Program-made: the position numbers and the translations under genes
The notes under the pieces: generated by a model
The model's input: only the letters and a program-made list of their open reading frames with translations
Databases searched by the model: none
What the model was told of the DNA's origin: nothing
Shown: piece by piece, positions 29,706 through 37,508 of the stretch
Layout of the letters: every line of letters begins with the position of its first letter
Numbering within the stretch: the first letter of the stretch is position 1
From: Pseudoalteromonas luteoviolacea NCIMB 1942
GTDB lineage: Bacteria; Pseudomonadota; Gammaproteobacteria; Enterobacterales; Alteromonadaceae
NCBI RefSeq assembly: GCF_001625595.1
Contig: NZ_AUXT01000167.1
Location: forward strand, 1 to 38,971
DNA: 38,971 nucleotides
Direction: 5' to 3'

Positions 29706-30578
29706 TCATTCTTGAGGTGTGTTAGTCTCCTTGCCATGGTGCTCCTCTAGGCAAGCAGTAAATTCTGCTCCTAGTAATACCACTATCCACGATAAATACA
29801 CCCACACAAACAAAATAGGGATCGTCGCCAATGCGCCATAAATCACTTCATAAGACGGGAAGTGACTGATATACATTGCAAACCCCCGCTTTGTTAACTC
29901 AAATAGAAAAGCGGCAAACAGCGCACCGGGTATCGCGGCTTGAAACGACACACGTGTATTTGGTACTAAAGTATAGAGCATAATGAAGCCCGCCATTGAA
30001 ATTACATAAGGCAGTAATTTAAGTAGCAAGCCACTAAATCCTGGGATCCCCTGATCGGCAAAAGATACCAATGAGACTATATACGAAGTCACACCGATAC
30101 TTGCCCCTAATAGTACTGGCCCTAAGGTCAAAACCATCCAGTAAATAGCGAAGGAAATCATCAATGGTCGTTTACTTTCAACTCGCCAAATTCGATTGAG
30201 TGCACTGTCTACGTTACGAATGAGTAATAGCGCCACCGCGGCCAAAAAACTTATCCCTACCGCTGTCATTTGGTTCGCATTACCTGCAAAAGCACTAATA
30301 TGAGATTTAATGGTATCGGTTGAGGTCGGCACAAAGTTGGTGAATATAAAGTTTTCTATTGCCAGGCGAGTATTTTCAAATCCAGGAAAAGCAGTAAATA
30401 TCGCAACGCCCACCGCTATCAAGGGCACCAAAGACAATAGCGTGACATAGGCTAAATACCCAGCGTTAATTGTCAGTTGATCTTCTTTGCAGCGCTCAAA
30501 AAAGCGTTTCCACCAGCTCGGTTGAGCTGCTATATAGGTTCGCAATTGCGCTTTCACAGTTGGCCAATGTTGCTTCAT
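29706..30578 (-). CDS. yihY: YihY/BrkB-family inner membrane protein
   Basis: The 290-residue protein has about six hydrophobic segments. A short soluble N-terminus is followed by the family segment NAGYLAYVTLLSLVPLIAVG (about residues 38-57). E. coli yihY was once named rbn for RNase BN, an assignment later moved to another gene; the true function remains unclear. It is first in a tight three-gene unit with pip and dtd. An iron-box-like sequence lies just before its start, but with weak similarity. Confidence 0.93.
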   Translation of the reverse strand: MKQHWPTVKAQLRTYIAAQPSWWKRFFERCKEDQLTINAGYLAYVTLLSLVPLIAVGVAIFTAFPGFENTRLAIENFIFTNFVPTSTDTIKSHISAFAGNANQMTAVGISFLAAVALLLIRNVDSALNRIWRVESKRPLMISFAIYWMVLTLGPVLLGASIGVTSYIVSLVSFADQGIPGFSGLLLKLLPYVISMAGFIMLYTLVPNTRVSFQAAIPGALFAAFLFELTKRGFAMYISHFPSYEVIYGALATIPILFVWVYLSWIVVLLGAEFTACLEEHHGKETNTPQE

Positions 30579-30583
30579 GATGA

Positions 30584-30602
30584 TTCAATGATAATGATTG
30601 CT
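30584..30602. promoter_or_regulatory. Weak Fur-box-like sequence between yihY and the DUF2959-type gene
   Basis: The 19 bases TTCAATGATAATGATTGCT match the classic Fur box GATAATGATAATCATTATC at 12 of 19 positions. It touches the -35 box of the rightward promoter (30603) and is five bases from the yihY start. The match is marginal and the region is AT-rich. Confidence 0.25.
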
Positions 30603-30631
30603 TTGCACATATTACCAATCCGCTTCATAAT
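30603..30631 (+). promoter_or_regulatory. Probable promoter of the DUF2959-type lipoprotein
   Basis: TTGCAC (30603-30608) is followed after exactly 17 bases by CATAAT (30626-30631), five of six for the -10 box. Transcription would start near 30638, leaving a short leader with an AAAGGGA ribosome binding site. Confidence 0.5.
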
Positions 30632-30664
30632 TTAAAGTAGCCATTTAAAGTAAAGGGATAAAGT

Positions 30665-31327
30665 ATGCCTCTAAAGTACGTACAAATAACCGTTTTAATT
30701 TTAGTTGTCTCTCTTCTGGGCGGCTGTAAAAGCGCACAAAATGCCTATTATGCGGCATGGGAACAAATAGGTGTGCACAAACGAGATATTCTCGTTGACC
30801 GTGTTGAAGATACTCAAGCTTCGCAGCAAGCGTCTCAACAAGAGTTTCAAAGTGCACTTGAGAGACTCTCTGTATTGATTGACTTTGATGGCGGAGAATT
30901 ACAAACCGTATACGAGCAATTGAATAGTGATTATGAAGCGAGTCAAAAGTCTGCACAAACCGTCACGGCCAATATCAATAAGGTTGAGTCTGTTGCAGAA
31001 GCGCTGTTTGAAGAGTGGCAAACAGAATTAGAACAATATTCTAACCCACAGCTTAAGCGCAGCAGTGAAAAGAAATTGCTGCAAACCCAACAACAATATA
31101 AAAAGCTGATCCGTTCGATGCGCAAAAGCGAAGCCAAGATGCAACCCGTCTTGGACTCAATGAAAGACAATGTTTTATATCTAAAGCATAATCTCAATGC
31201 TCAAGCTATTGCTGCAATCAAAGGCGAGTTCACCAACTTAAAGCGTGATATTCAGAGTTTAATCACGGATATGAACCGCTCTATCGCTGATTCATCTAGC
31301 TTTATTGAACAATTGAATAAAAGCTAA
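30665..31327 (+). CDS. DUF2959-type lipoprotein, coiled coil
   Basis: The 220-residue protein has a signal peptide with lipobox LLGGC (Cys21, followed by Lys, so probably outer membrane) and the segment YYAAWEQIGVHKRDILVDRVEDTQ (about residues 28-51), which I recognise from the DUF2959 family of marine gammaproteobacteria. The rest is almost wholly helical and rich in Gln, Glu and Lys, with heptad-like spacing, consistent with an extended coiled coil. No function is known to me. It has its own promoter and converges with the NAT gene at a shared hairpin. Confidence 0.87.
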   Translation: MPLKYVQITVLILVVSLLGGCKSAQNAYYAAWEQIGVHKRDILVDRVEDTQASQQASQQEFQSALERLSVLIDFDGGELQTVYEQLNSDYEASQKSAQTVTANINKVESVAEALFEEWQTELEQYSNPQLKRSSEKKLLQTQQQYKKLIRSMRKSEAKMQPVLDSMKDNVLYLKHNLNAQAIAAIKGEFTNLKRDIQSLITDMNRSIADSSSFIEQLNKS

Positions 31328-31336
31328 AATAGGATG

Positions 31337-31364
31337 AGCCAACTGAGCGAAAGCTTAGTTGGCT
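31337..31364. terminator. Shared hairpin with GAAA tetraloop between converging genes
   Basis: Twelve bases (31337-31348, AGCCAACTGAGC) pair with 31353-31364 (GCTTAGTTGGCT), with one G-T pair, around a GAAA tetraloop. It starts ten bases after the DUF2959-type stop and overlaps the last codons of the NAT gene. Following bases are only partly T-rich (TGTTGT), so strength as an intrinsic terminator is uncertain. Confidence 0.55.
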
Positions 31365-32176
31365 TGTTGTCGCCTAGTAAGCATTTTATCAAAAATCCAT
31401 CTCACTTCGCATACAGTGGGTTCCAGATAGAATATGTTACTGAGTAACTCAAGCAACTGCGTAACACTCTCAATAGATACTTCAATTTGCTCACCTGTTA
31501 GCTCATTTAAATACAAGTAAGTAAGATTGCGTAACACAAAGCGTTCATGTTCTGAAATCCTTGAAACCACGAGATTATTAACAAAGCTTGCTTCTGGATG
31601 TTGGTGACTGTAAAAGTGACCCACATCACAATCACTTTCATAGGTATCTAGCAAATCAACTTGATATAACGAGATCTGCTCTGGCTGCACCAGTGAAACC
31701 GTGACACTGTGGGCTGTCCTTTCTACTTGATATAGGTTTATACCTTCACGAACTTGGGTGGAGCGATCAATTGGGATAGGTATACGCGGCGTTTTGACCC
31801 CAAAGCCAACATCCACTAAATAAGCCGCACCATTATATTTTAAATGCGTTAAGCGGTGCGTTCGAGGATTAGTGGTGGTGCCATTTAACAGCACACGCCC
31901 AAGTAATGGAGATACTTCAAAACCCAAGGCCCGCAGCGCTAACATTGCAACTTTATTATGTTCAAAACAATAACCACCTTGTTGCTGCATGATCAAGCGC
32001 TCAAACAAATCATCATTATCCACACTCAGTAATTTGTTTTGCATTGCATTAAAGCTGCTAAAGCTGTAATGCTTGATATGAGCTTGTACTATCTGACTAA
32101 CAAGCGCTAAATCATAGGAGGCTTGTTTCTCAATATCTAACTTTGATAAATAAGTGGTTAATTGTGTCTGGTTCAT
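31355..32176 (-). CDS. Arylamine N-acetyltransferase
   Basis: I start at the ATG at 32176, six bases after GAGGAA; a TTG-initiated extension to 32188 is not needed. The 273-residue enzyme transfers acetyl groups from acetyl-CoA to arylamines or hydrazines by ping-pong chemistry. The catalytic triad is Cys70 (QQGGYCFEHN), His107 (PRTHRL) and Asp122 (YLVDVGFG), at almost the same positions as in Salmonella NAT. The family motif is R(G)GFCFE; here Arg is Gln and Phe is Tyr (QGGYCFE), a modest variation. The natural substrate is unknown. It lies 80 bases downstream of the GGDEF/EAL gene on the same strand. Confidence 0.92.
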   Translation of the reverse strand: MNQTQLTTYLSKLDIEKQASYDLALVSQIVQAHIKHYSFSSFNAMQNKLLSVDNDDLFERLIMQQQGGYCFEHNKVAMLALRALGFEVSPLLGRVLLNGTTTNPRTHRLTHLKYNGAAYLVDVGFGVKTPRIPIPIDRSTQVREGINLYQVERTAHSVTVSLVQPEQISLYQVDLLDTYESDCDVGHFYSHQHPEASFVNNLVVSRISEHERFVLRNLTYLYLNELTGEQIEVSIESVTQLLELLSNIFYLEPTVCEVRWIFDKMLTRRQQAN

Positions 32177-32256
32177 GTAATTCCTCAATGTAACTCTGTT
32201 GATCCCTTAATCGAATAACAACACCTTAAAACCTTAAGTTAAGTTTAGGTCAACAC

Positions 32257-35007
32257 TTAACTCACTTCATTTAACAAATTTTTTGATGCCTGATGATGCA
32301 ATAGCTGAAGCGCTTCAAAACCACTGAGCGGTTTACTCATGAAGTATCCCTGCATTTGCTGGCAGTAAAGCGTAGACAAGGTCTGCAATTGAGCTAATTG
32401 TTCAATACCTTCTGCTGTGACGGTTAAATTGAAACTTTTTGCCATAGCACAAATAGCTTCTATCAGCTGTCTTGGTTTACCAGTGCCTTCTATGCCATTG
32501 ATAAACGCTCTATCAATTTTCACGCCATCTACCGGCAACACATTCAGTCTAGATAAACTGCTATACCCCGTGCCAAAATCATCGATATAAATACCAAACC
32601 CAAGGCCATGGAGTTTTTGCAACGGCGCGACCAATGAATTCTCCTCCGTCATCATCGCTGATTCTGTCAATTCTATTTTAAAGTGTGACGGACGATACTT
32701 AGCATCCTCAAATTGCGCCATTAACCAGTTCATAAACCCTTTATGTTGCAATTGAATTGGAGATACATTGATACTGATAAAAAGGTCATCATCAGGTAGT
32801 TGATGTTTAAATAGCATGGCATTTTTAAATACCCATTGCCCTAACTTAACAATTTGCGCGCACTCTTCAGCAATGGGAATAAACTCTGCGGGACTAACCA
32901 CACCTAATTGGGGGCTATGCCAACGCACCAAAGCTTCAAAGCCAACAATGTTCTTACCAAAACTACAATAGATAGGTTGAAAACGCAGCGACAGTTCTTG
33001 GTCCATATCGAGCGTTTGCAGCTCTCTTTCAACTTGTAGCCTGCGCGACGCTTCATCAGCAATCGCAGATGTAAATATATGGTAGTCATTTTTACCACGC
33101 TTCTTAGCCTCATACATGGCCACGTCGGCATCATGTAAGAGTTTCTCCGCCTCATAATTCAAACAAGGTGCGGTAAAACGTCTAACACCGACACTGCCAC
33201 TTACGGTATGAGCCATACCTTGGTACTCAAATGGCACCCGAATGGCAGCCAAAATATCCTCAAGTAATAGCTCAAGGGGCGCAGTTAACTTCTCTACATC
33301 AAGTAGTATCGCAAATTCATCCCCCCCTAAACGTGCAATATCACCAAATCCACCCACTAACTCCCGCATTCTCGCGGCAAACTCAATCAATAACTTGTCA
33401 CCCGCTAAATGACCTAATGTGTCATTAATTAACTTGAAGCGGTCTAAATCTAGGTAAAGTAAAACAAATTGCCCAGGAGACTCTGTGCGGCTAGCTTCTA
33501 CCAATTGCAAAAAAGTTTGTCGATTAAGTAAGTCTGTTAGGCTATCGTGTTGTGCTTTGTATTTAAGTTGCTCGTTAAACAATTTAAGCGCGGTAATATC
33601 GGTAATACGCCCTTCATAGATCACCTCATGGCTATGGCAGATCCATGACCCCGTTTGCCTTACCCAAACACCACGGCTTTGCCCTGATCCTGCTAACCAT
33701 TCTAATTCTTCATGTGGTTGCAGCTGCTCAACCATTTTTTGCCACCGCTCAGCGACATCGCCATCTAGCATCAAGTCACTCAAAGTTAATCTCGTATTCT
33801 GGTGCGCATCACCGAGCAGCAGCGATCTAAATGCGGGGTTGGCATCGACTAAAACACCATATTTATCTAATACAAACAAACCTTCGCTGCTATTGACAAA
33901 TAAGCTTTTATATTTACGCTCCGCAACAATATGCTGTTGCAGCGCAGCAAGACGCTTATTAGATTCATGTTGGATTTGTTGATTTGCTTGTGCCAGGCTT
34001 GCTGTTCGCTCTTCAACAAGGTTATTAATCGTATCGTGCCGAGCCGTTAAATATCGTACCTGCATCAACACCATGAAACCCAATGCCGCGGCAATCAATG
34101 TCACAGCCAAAATTATCAAGGTATAGTTGTTTAATAACGATGGGGTAAGCTGTGCTTGCGTATAGAGATGCATTGATATTGGTGTACCGAAAAAGTCGAT
34201 TTCTTCAGTAATACCCGCTTGCTTTTCTGTTAATTGAAACTGATTTTGCCAATCAGAGGAAAAGACCAAGTGCTCGTTGGCAATCACGTGCATATGATGG
34301 CCACTGGTTTGATACAGCTGACCAAATAATCCCTCCAGCAAATGGTTCAACTGAAACCCAATACCTAAAGCACGCAGCGCTTGCGGCCTCTGCATATCAA
34401 ACTGCTCAATCACAACACTCCACCGCTGTGCCTGATGCCACTTCACAGCTTGTAGCTCATTGTTCCCTATCCGCTGAATAAATGGGTCCACGATGGCCAC
34501 AGCTGAGCCCAATAAATGACCAAACTCAGAAACCGGCGCCGCCTTAAGCGTTGTCAAAAACAAACCACTGTCACGATTGGGCAGACGCACCGTAAAGTCA
34601 AAAAAACCCAAAGAGCGGTATTTTTGCTCCAAGCTAAGCACCTGCGACCGCTCAATAATGGCATAGGACTCTAAACTCAGCTCCAACTCCAAGCCAGCAA
34701 GTTGAGACTGCGCTAAATGATAAAACTGCTCCGGTGTGATATCTGAACTTGCTCTTTGATAAGCTTCGATGGAGTAAAGTAAATGCGCAAATCGCTGCAA
34801 TTGATTATTTAAGCGAGACTGATATTGAGACACATGCTGCTCTAGCTGATGAAGGGAGCGCTGTTTAAAGTGTGTATTAAATTCAAACCCAACATAGCAA
34901 ATTACACACAAATACACACCGTATATCCACCCACCAAACTTGGCCGGCGATTGAAATACTTTATCCCACTTTTTTACTCTAGACATACGCTCATAACACT
35001 GTACCAT
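32257..35007 (-). CDS. Membrane CHASE-PAS-GGDEF-EAL cyclic-di-GMP enzyme
   Basis: The 916-residue protein has membrane segments at about 25-43 and 292-318 enclosing a periplasmic region of about 245 residues that looks like a CHASE domain (RSLGFFDFTVR at 131-141). A linker helix, a PAS domain (about 365-475), a GGDEF domain (about 483-645) and an EAL domain (about 660-905) follow. The GGDEF sequence itself is intact (561-565), and no RxxD inhibitory site precedes it. EAL residues look complete: Glu691 in FEAL, Asn747, Glu779, DDFGTG at 809-814, Lys830, Glu866 and Gln886. Both synthesis and breakdown of c-di-GMP are therefore possible. The start could instead be the ATG at 34986. It diverges from an iron-type binding protein gene. 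Confidence 0.93.
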   Translation of the reverse strand: MVQCYERMSRVKKWDKVFQSPAKFGGWIYGVYLCVICYVGFEFNTHFKQRSLHQLEQHVSQYQSRLNNQLQRFAHLLYSIEAYQRASSDITPEQFYHLAQSQLAGLELELSLESYAIIERSQVLSLEQKYRSLGFFDFTVRLPNRDSGLFLTTLKAAPVSEFGHLLGSAVAIVDPFIQRIGNNELQAVKWHQAQRWSVVIEQFDMQRPQALRALGIGFQLNHLLEGLFGQLYQTSGHHMHVIANEHLVFSSDWQNQFQLTEKQAGITEEIDFFGTPISMHLYTQAQLTPSLLNNYTLIILAVTLIAAALGFMVLMQVRYLTARHDTINNLVEERTASLAQANQQIQHESNKRLAALQQHIVAERKYKSLFVNSSEGLFVLDKYGVLVDANPAFRSLLLGDAHQNTRLTLSDLMLDGDVAERWQKMVEQLQPHEELEWLAGSGQSRGVWVRQTGSWICHSHEVIYEGRITDITALKLFNEQLKYKAQHDSLTDLLNRQTFLQLVEASRTESPGQFVLLYLDLDRFKLINDTLGHLAGDKLLIEFAARMRELVGGFGDIARLGGDEFAILLDVEKLTAPLELLLEDILAAIRVPFEYQGMAHTVSGSVGVRRFTAPCLNYEAEKLLHDADVAMYEAKKRGKNDYHIFTSAIADEASRRLQVERELQTLDMDQELSLRFQPIYCSFGKNIVGFEALVRWHSPQLGVVSPAEFIPIAEECAQIVKLGQWVFKNAMLFKHQLPDDDLFISINVSPIQLQHKGFMNWLMAQFEDAKYRPSHFKIELTESAMMTEENSLVAPLQKLHGLGFGIYIDDFGTGYSSLSRLNVLPVDGVKIDRAFINGIEGTGKPRQLIEAICAMAKSFNLTVTAEGIEQLAQLQTLSTLYCQQMQGYFMSKPLSGFEALQLLHHQASKNLLNEVS

Positions 35008-35016
35008 TGCACCACT

Positions 35017-35031
35017 TGATAATAATTCTTA
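35017..35031. promoter_or_regulatory. Probable Fur box in the divergent promoter region
   Basis: TGATAATAATTCTTA matches the 7-1-7 Fur consensus TGATAATNATTATCA at 12 of 14 defined positions. It lies seven bases before the binding-protein start and about ten (or 31) bases from the GGDEF/EAL start. Overlap with -10-like GATAAT (plus) and TATTAT (minus) sequences would let bound Fur block both genes. Iron control is inferred. Confidence 0.6.
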
Positions 35032-35037
35032 TTCGCG

Positions 35038-36018
35038 ATGATTAAAAGTAAACTTTGCTATTTTTACCCCATTTTGCTACTAAGTAACCAAGTTTTAGCC
35101 AAAAACGAAGAACTCAACGTTTACTCGTTTCGAAAATATGAATTAATCAAACCAATGTTAGACGCCTTTGAAAAACAAAGTGGTGTTCGCGTTAACCTAG
35201 TTAATGGCAAATCACAGTTTTTGCTTTCTAGGCTGAGCAGTGATGGGAAAGGCTCAAGGGCTGATGTCATATTGAGTTCCGACCTTGTTCAACTTAGTGC
35301 ACATCGAGATCTACTACAACCGATGACTGACTTGCAAAGGTGGCCCGAAGTTCCCAGTGTATTTAAAGATCCAGATCAGCGCTGGGTGAGCCTTTCAATG
35401 CGTACTCGTGCCCTGTTTTCAAAGCGTAAAACAACTACCCGTATACCGAATCACTTTACACAGTTCAGCGATCCTAAGATTGTCGGGCAGTTTTGTGTCA
35501 GAGACTGGCAACACAGTTATAATCGGACTTTGTTTGCCAGTCTATTAGCAAGTGATAACCCCGCTAATACAAACTGGCTGAAAAAGGCGAACCAATTGTT
35601 AGCCAAACGTCCTTCAGGGGGAGACAGAGATCAGTTGCGCGCTTTAGCAAAAGGCCAGTGTCAGTTTGCACTTGCAAACCATTATTATTGGCACATGATG
35701 AAACAGTCTTCTAATAAGCAAGATGTCAAACTTGCAACGCAACTTGAGATGCACTTTTTGCAAATGGCAAACGGTAAAACACCTGTTTCAACCACTACAG
35801 CGGCCATCGCCAAGCACGCTCCAAACAAGAAAAACGCATTGGCATTTATCGACTTTCTACTTTTACCAGGGACTCAAAAAATGTATGCAAATCTTATCAA
35901 TGAGTTTCCAGTGATGACAATGAGTGGTTATGTGCTTCCTTTCGAGCCGGCGCTAGAAAATATAAATAAAAGCTTACATTACACAAAAAAGGTGCAGGAA
36001 GTACTACCTAAATCATAG
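35038..36018 (+). CDS. Periplasmic Fe(III)-type ABC substrate-binding protein, orphan
   Basis: The 326-residue precursor has a signal peptide ending VLA at residue 21. The mature start (LNVYSFRKYELIKPMLDAFEKQSGVRV) is typical of the FutA/FbpA/IdiA class of ferric-ion binding proteins, and the adjacent Tyr216-Tyr217 in ANHYYWHM matches the two iron-ligating tyrosines of that class. NGKTPVSTTTAAIAKHAPNKKNA also fits. There is no neighbouring permease or ATPase gene. It is divergent from the cyclic-di-GMP protein with a Fur-box match between, so it may either feed a distant FbpBC-type transporter or serve as a signal receptor. A ribosome binding site is not obvious. Confidence 0.88.
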   Translation: MIKSKLCYFYPILLLSNQVLAKNEELNVYSFRKYELIKPMLDAFEKQSGVRVNLVNGKSQFLLSRLSSDGKGSRADVILSSDLVQLSAHRDLLQPMTDLQRWPEVPSVFKDPDQRWVSLSMRTRALFSKRKTTTRIPNHFTQFSDPKIVGQFCVRDWQHSYNRTLFASLLASDNPANTNWLKKANQLLAKRPSGGDRDQLRALAKGQCQFALANHYYWHMMKQSSNKQDVKLATQLEMHFLQMANGKTPVSTTTAAIAKHAPNKKNALAFIDFLLLPGTQKMYANLINEFPVMTMSGYVLPFEPALENINKSLHYTKKVQEVLPKS

Positions 36019-36112
36019 CTGTCTTGTTGAGTTTAAAGCAACAGATGTTCTCATTATCGCGTGCCAAATGAGTGCGAATATGCATCATCATAGCGCACTA
36101 AAAAAAGTTGGA

Positions 36113-36385
36113 CTAATGGGTTTGCGCCGCCCACTTTTGCACCGCAGATTTGGGGTACAACACATCTCTAAACAAGCGGTGTCTTTCAAATTTTAAGCCC
36201 TTCTCAGTGCTCGGTAGCCCTGCCTGAACTTGGCTATGATGCGTGTTGAAGCGCGAAATTAACACGAATTTGTCTTTCGCTCTCTTTAGGTGAGCATTTA
36301 GATATGCGCGTACGTCATCTGCGGTCATTAAACCCAGTGCATCTAAATTCATTAATTCTTTTTTTAATGCAGAGCGAATACCCAT
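36113..36385 (-). CDS. Small conserved-looking protein of unknown function
   Basis: I do not recognise this 90-residue basic protein. It has no signal peptide or membrane segment. The first half looks helical (MGIRSALKKELMNLDALGLM, then ADDVRAYLNAHLKRAKDK), and the second half contains a TEKGLKFERHRLFRDVLYPK stretch rich in charged residues. A GGGAG sequence about eight bases before the ATG supports it as a true gene. It stands alone, convergent with the binding-protein gene. Cytoplasmic location and possible nucleic-acid binding are guesses from charge alone. Confidence 0.7.
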   Translation of the reverse strand: MGIRSALKKELMNLDALGLMTADDVRAYLNAHLKRAKDKFVLISRFNTHHSQVQAGLPSTEKGLKFERHRLFRDVLYPKSAVQKWAAQTH

Positions 36386-36490
36386 CGTAGGTCTCCCAGT
36401 GTTGTCATAATGGAATTAATTAAAACTGCAGGCAAAATACACACCAATTGCTGCATTTACATTAAAGACCAGCACATTCACGAAAAAGTT

Positions 36491-36520
36491 TCGTCATTCA
36501 TCTTGTCTGCGCGGTATACT
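36491..36520 (+). promoter_or_regulatory. Possible promoter of the S4-domain gene
   Basis: TATACT (36515-36520, five of six) lies 28 bases before the ATG at 36549, with TCGTCA (36491-36496, four of six) after an 18-base spacer. The match is moderate. Confidence 0.35.
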
Positions 36521-36548
36521 GTCGCAAAGACGTGTTTAGAGTTGTGAT

Positions 36549-36932
36549 ATGAATCAAGAATACATCGAAATTGAACTCGAAGAAGAGCCTATTGAACTTT
36601 GTAACCTACTAAAGGTACTAGACTTTGCTGAGACTGGCGGACAAGCCAAGCAGCTAATAGCGACGGGGTATGTTGCGGTTAATAATAAACTATGCACTCA
36701 AAAGCGTAAAAAAATGTACTCAGGTGACAGCCTAGATTTTGATGGCGATACATTTGTACTGACATTAGCAGAGGGTGCGACACCAAATCCGAAACCGGCT
36801 ACACCTGTCAAAAAACCACAAAAAGTCACAGGTTCGAGCCAAAAACAAACAAAAAAACAGTCCAATAAGAAACGCAATAAACAACCTCAGGTTGATAGTA
36901 ACACGGGCAGAAAACCCATTTCTTTTGGCTAA
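36549..36932 (+). CDS. S4-domain RNA-binding protein with basic tail (YbcJ-like)
   Basis: The 127-residue protein has an S4 RNA-binding domain at about residues 15-75 (LLKVLDFAETGGQAKQLIATG, then VAVNNKLCTQKRKKMYSGDSL), similar to E. coli YbcJ. Unlike the short E. coli protein, it adds a low-complexity tail (about 80-127) rich in Lys, Gln, Asn and Pro. The family probably binds structured RNA; no specific target is known to me. It is 18 bases upstream of the thioesterase gene and may share its message. Confidence 0.85.
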   Translation: MNQEYIEIELEEEPIELCNLLKVLDFAETGGQAKQLIATGYVAVNNKLCTQKRKKMYSGDSLDFDGDTFVLTLAEGATPNPKPATPVKKPQKVTGSSQKQTKKQSNKKRNKQPQVDSNTGRKPISFG

Positions 36933-36950
36933 TCTAGGTAGCATTTATAC

Positions 36951-37397
36951 ATGAGTATTTGGTATAGACCGGTTACTAAAGCACTATGTCAGTCTTTAGA
37001 TAAAGGGCTTCATGGTAAAGGCTCTTTAATGGCGACACTTGGTATAGAAATCAGTGAAATTGGTGATGATTACCTTGTCGCAACGATGCCTGCAACCCCA
37101 CACCATCATAACCCAATAGGTATGGTCCACGGCGGTGCCAATGTCGCTTTGGCAGAAACCGTAGCCAGTTATGCCGCCAACTTTGCGGTTGATTTTGAAC
37201 GCTTTTATTGCGTAGGACAAGAGATCAATGCCAATCATCTCAAAGCCTCTCGCAATGGACTCTTAACTGCAACTGCGAAGCCTCTTCACTTAGGTAAGCG
37301 TACTTCAGTATGGGAAGTCAAAATAACCAATGCAAAGGGAGAGTTATGTTGTGTTTCAAGAATGACTGCTGCGGTCATTGAACGTGCTGTAAAGTAA
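36951..37397 (+). CDS. Hotdog-fold acyl-CoA thioesterase (YdiI/MenI-like)
   Basis: The 148-residue protein closely resembles E. coli YdiI, which hydrolyses 1,4-dihydroxy-2-naphthoyl-CoA in menaquinone synthesis and several aryl-CoA esters. His60 and Glu69 in GMVHGGANVALAET are the expected active-site residues, and QEINANHLKAS and KPLHLGKRTSVWEV match the family. No menaquinone genes are nearby, so the physiological substrate is open. It follows the S4-domain gene by 18 bases. Confidence 0.88.
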   Translation: MSIWYRPVTKALCQSLDKGLHGKGSLMATLGIEISEIGDDYLVATMPATPHHHNPIGMVHGGANVALAETVASYAANFAVDFERFYCVGQEINANHLKASRNGLLTATAKPLHLGKRTSVWEVKITNAKGELCCVSRMTAAVIERAVK

Positions 37398-37458
37398 AAT
37401 TGGGTCCACTATGGTATTGAGGTAGGTGCCTCCAAATATCACAGGCCTATTGGTGTTA

Positions 37459-37482
37459 TTGTTGCTACACAGTAAGCAACAA
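37459..37482 (+). other. Hairpin between the thioesterase and flavoprotein genes
   Basis: TTGTTGCTAC (37459-37468) pairs with GTAAGCAACAA (37472-37482) around a three-base loop with one bulged A. It ends 26 bases before the next ATG. No T run follows. It may be a weak terminator or a leader structure of the next gene. Confidence 0.4.
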
Positions 37483-37508
37483 GGCGTCCAGTTTGGGAGT
37501 AAATAAAA

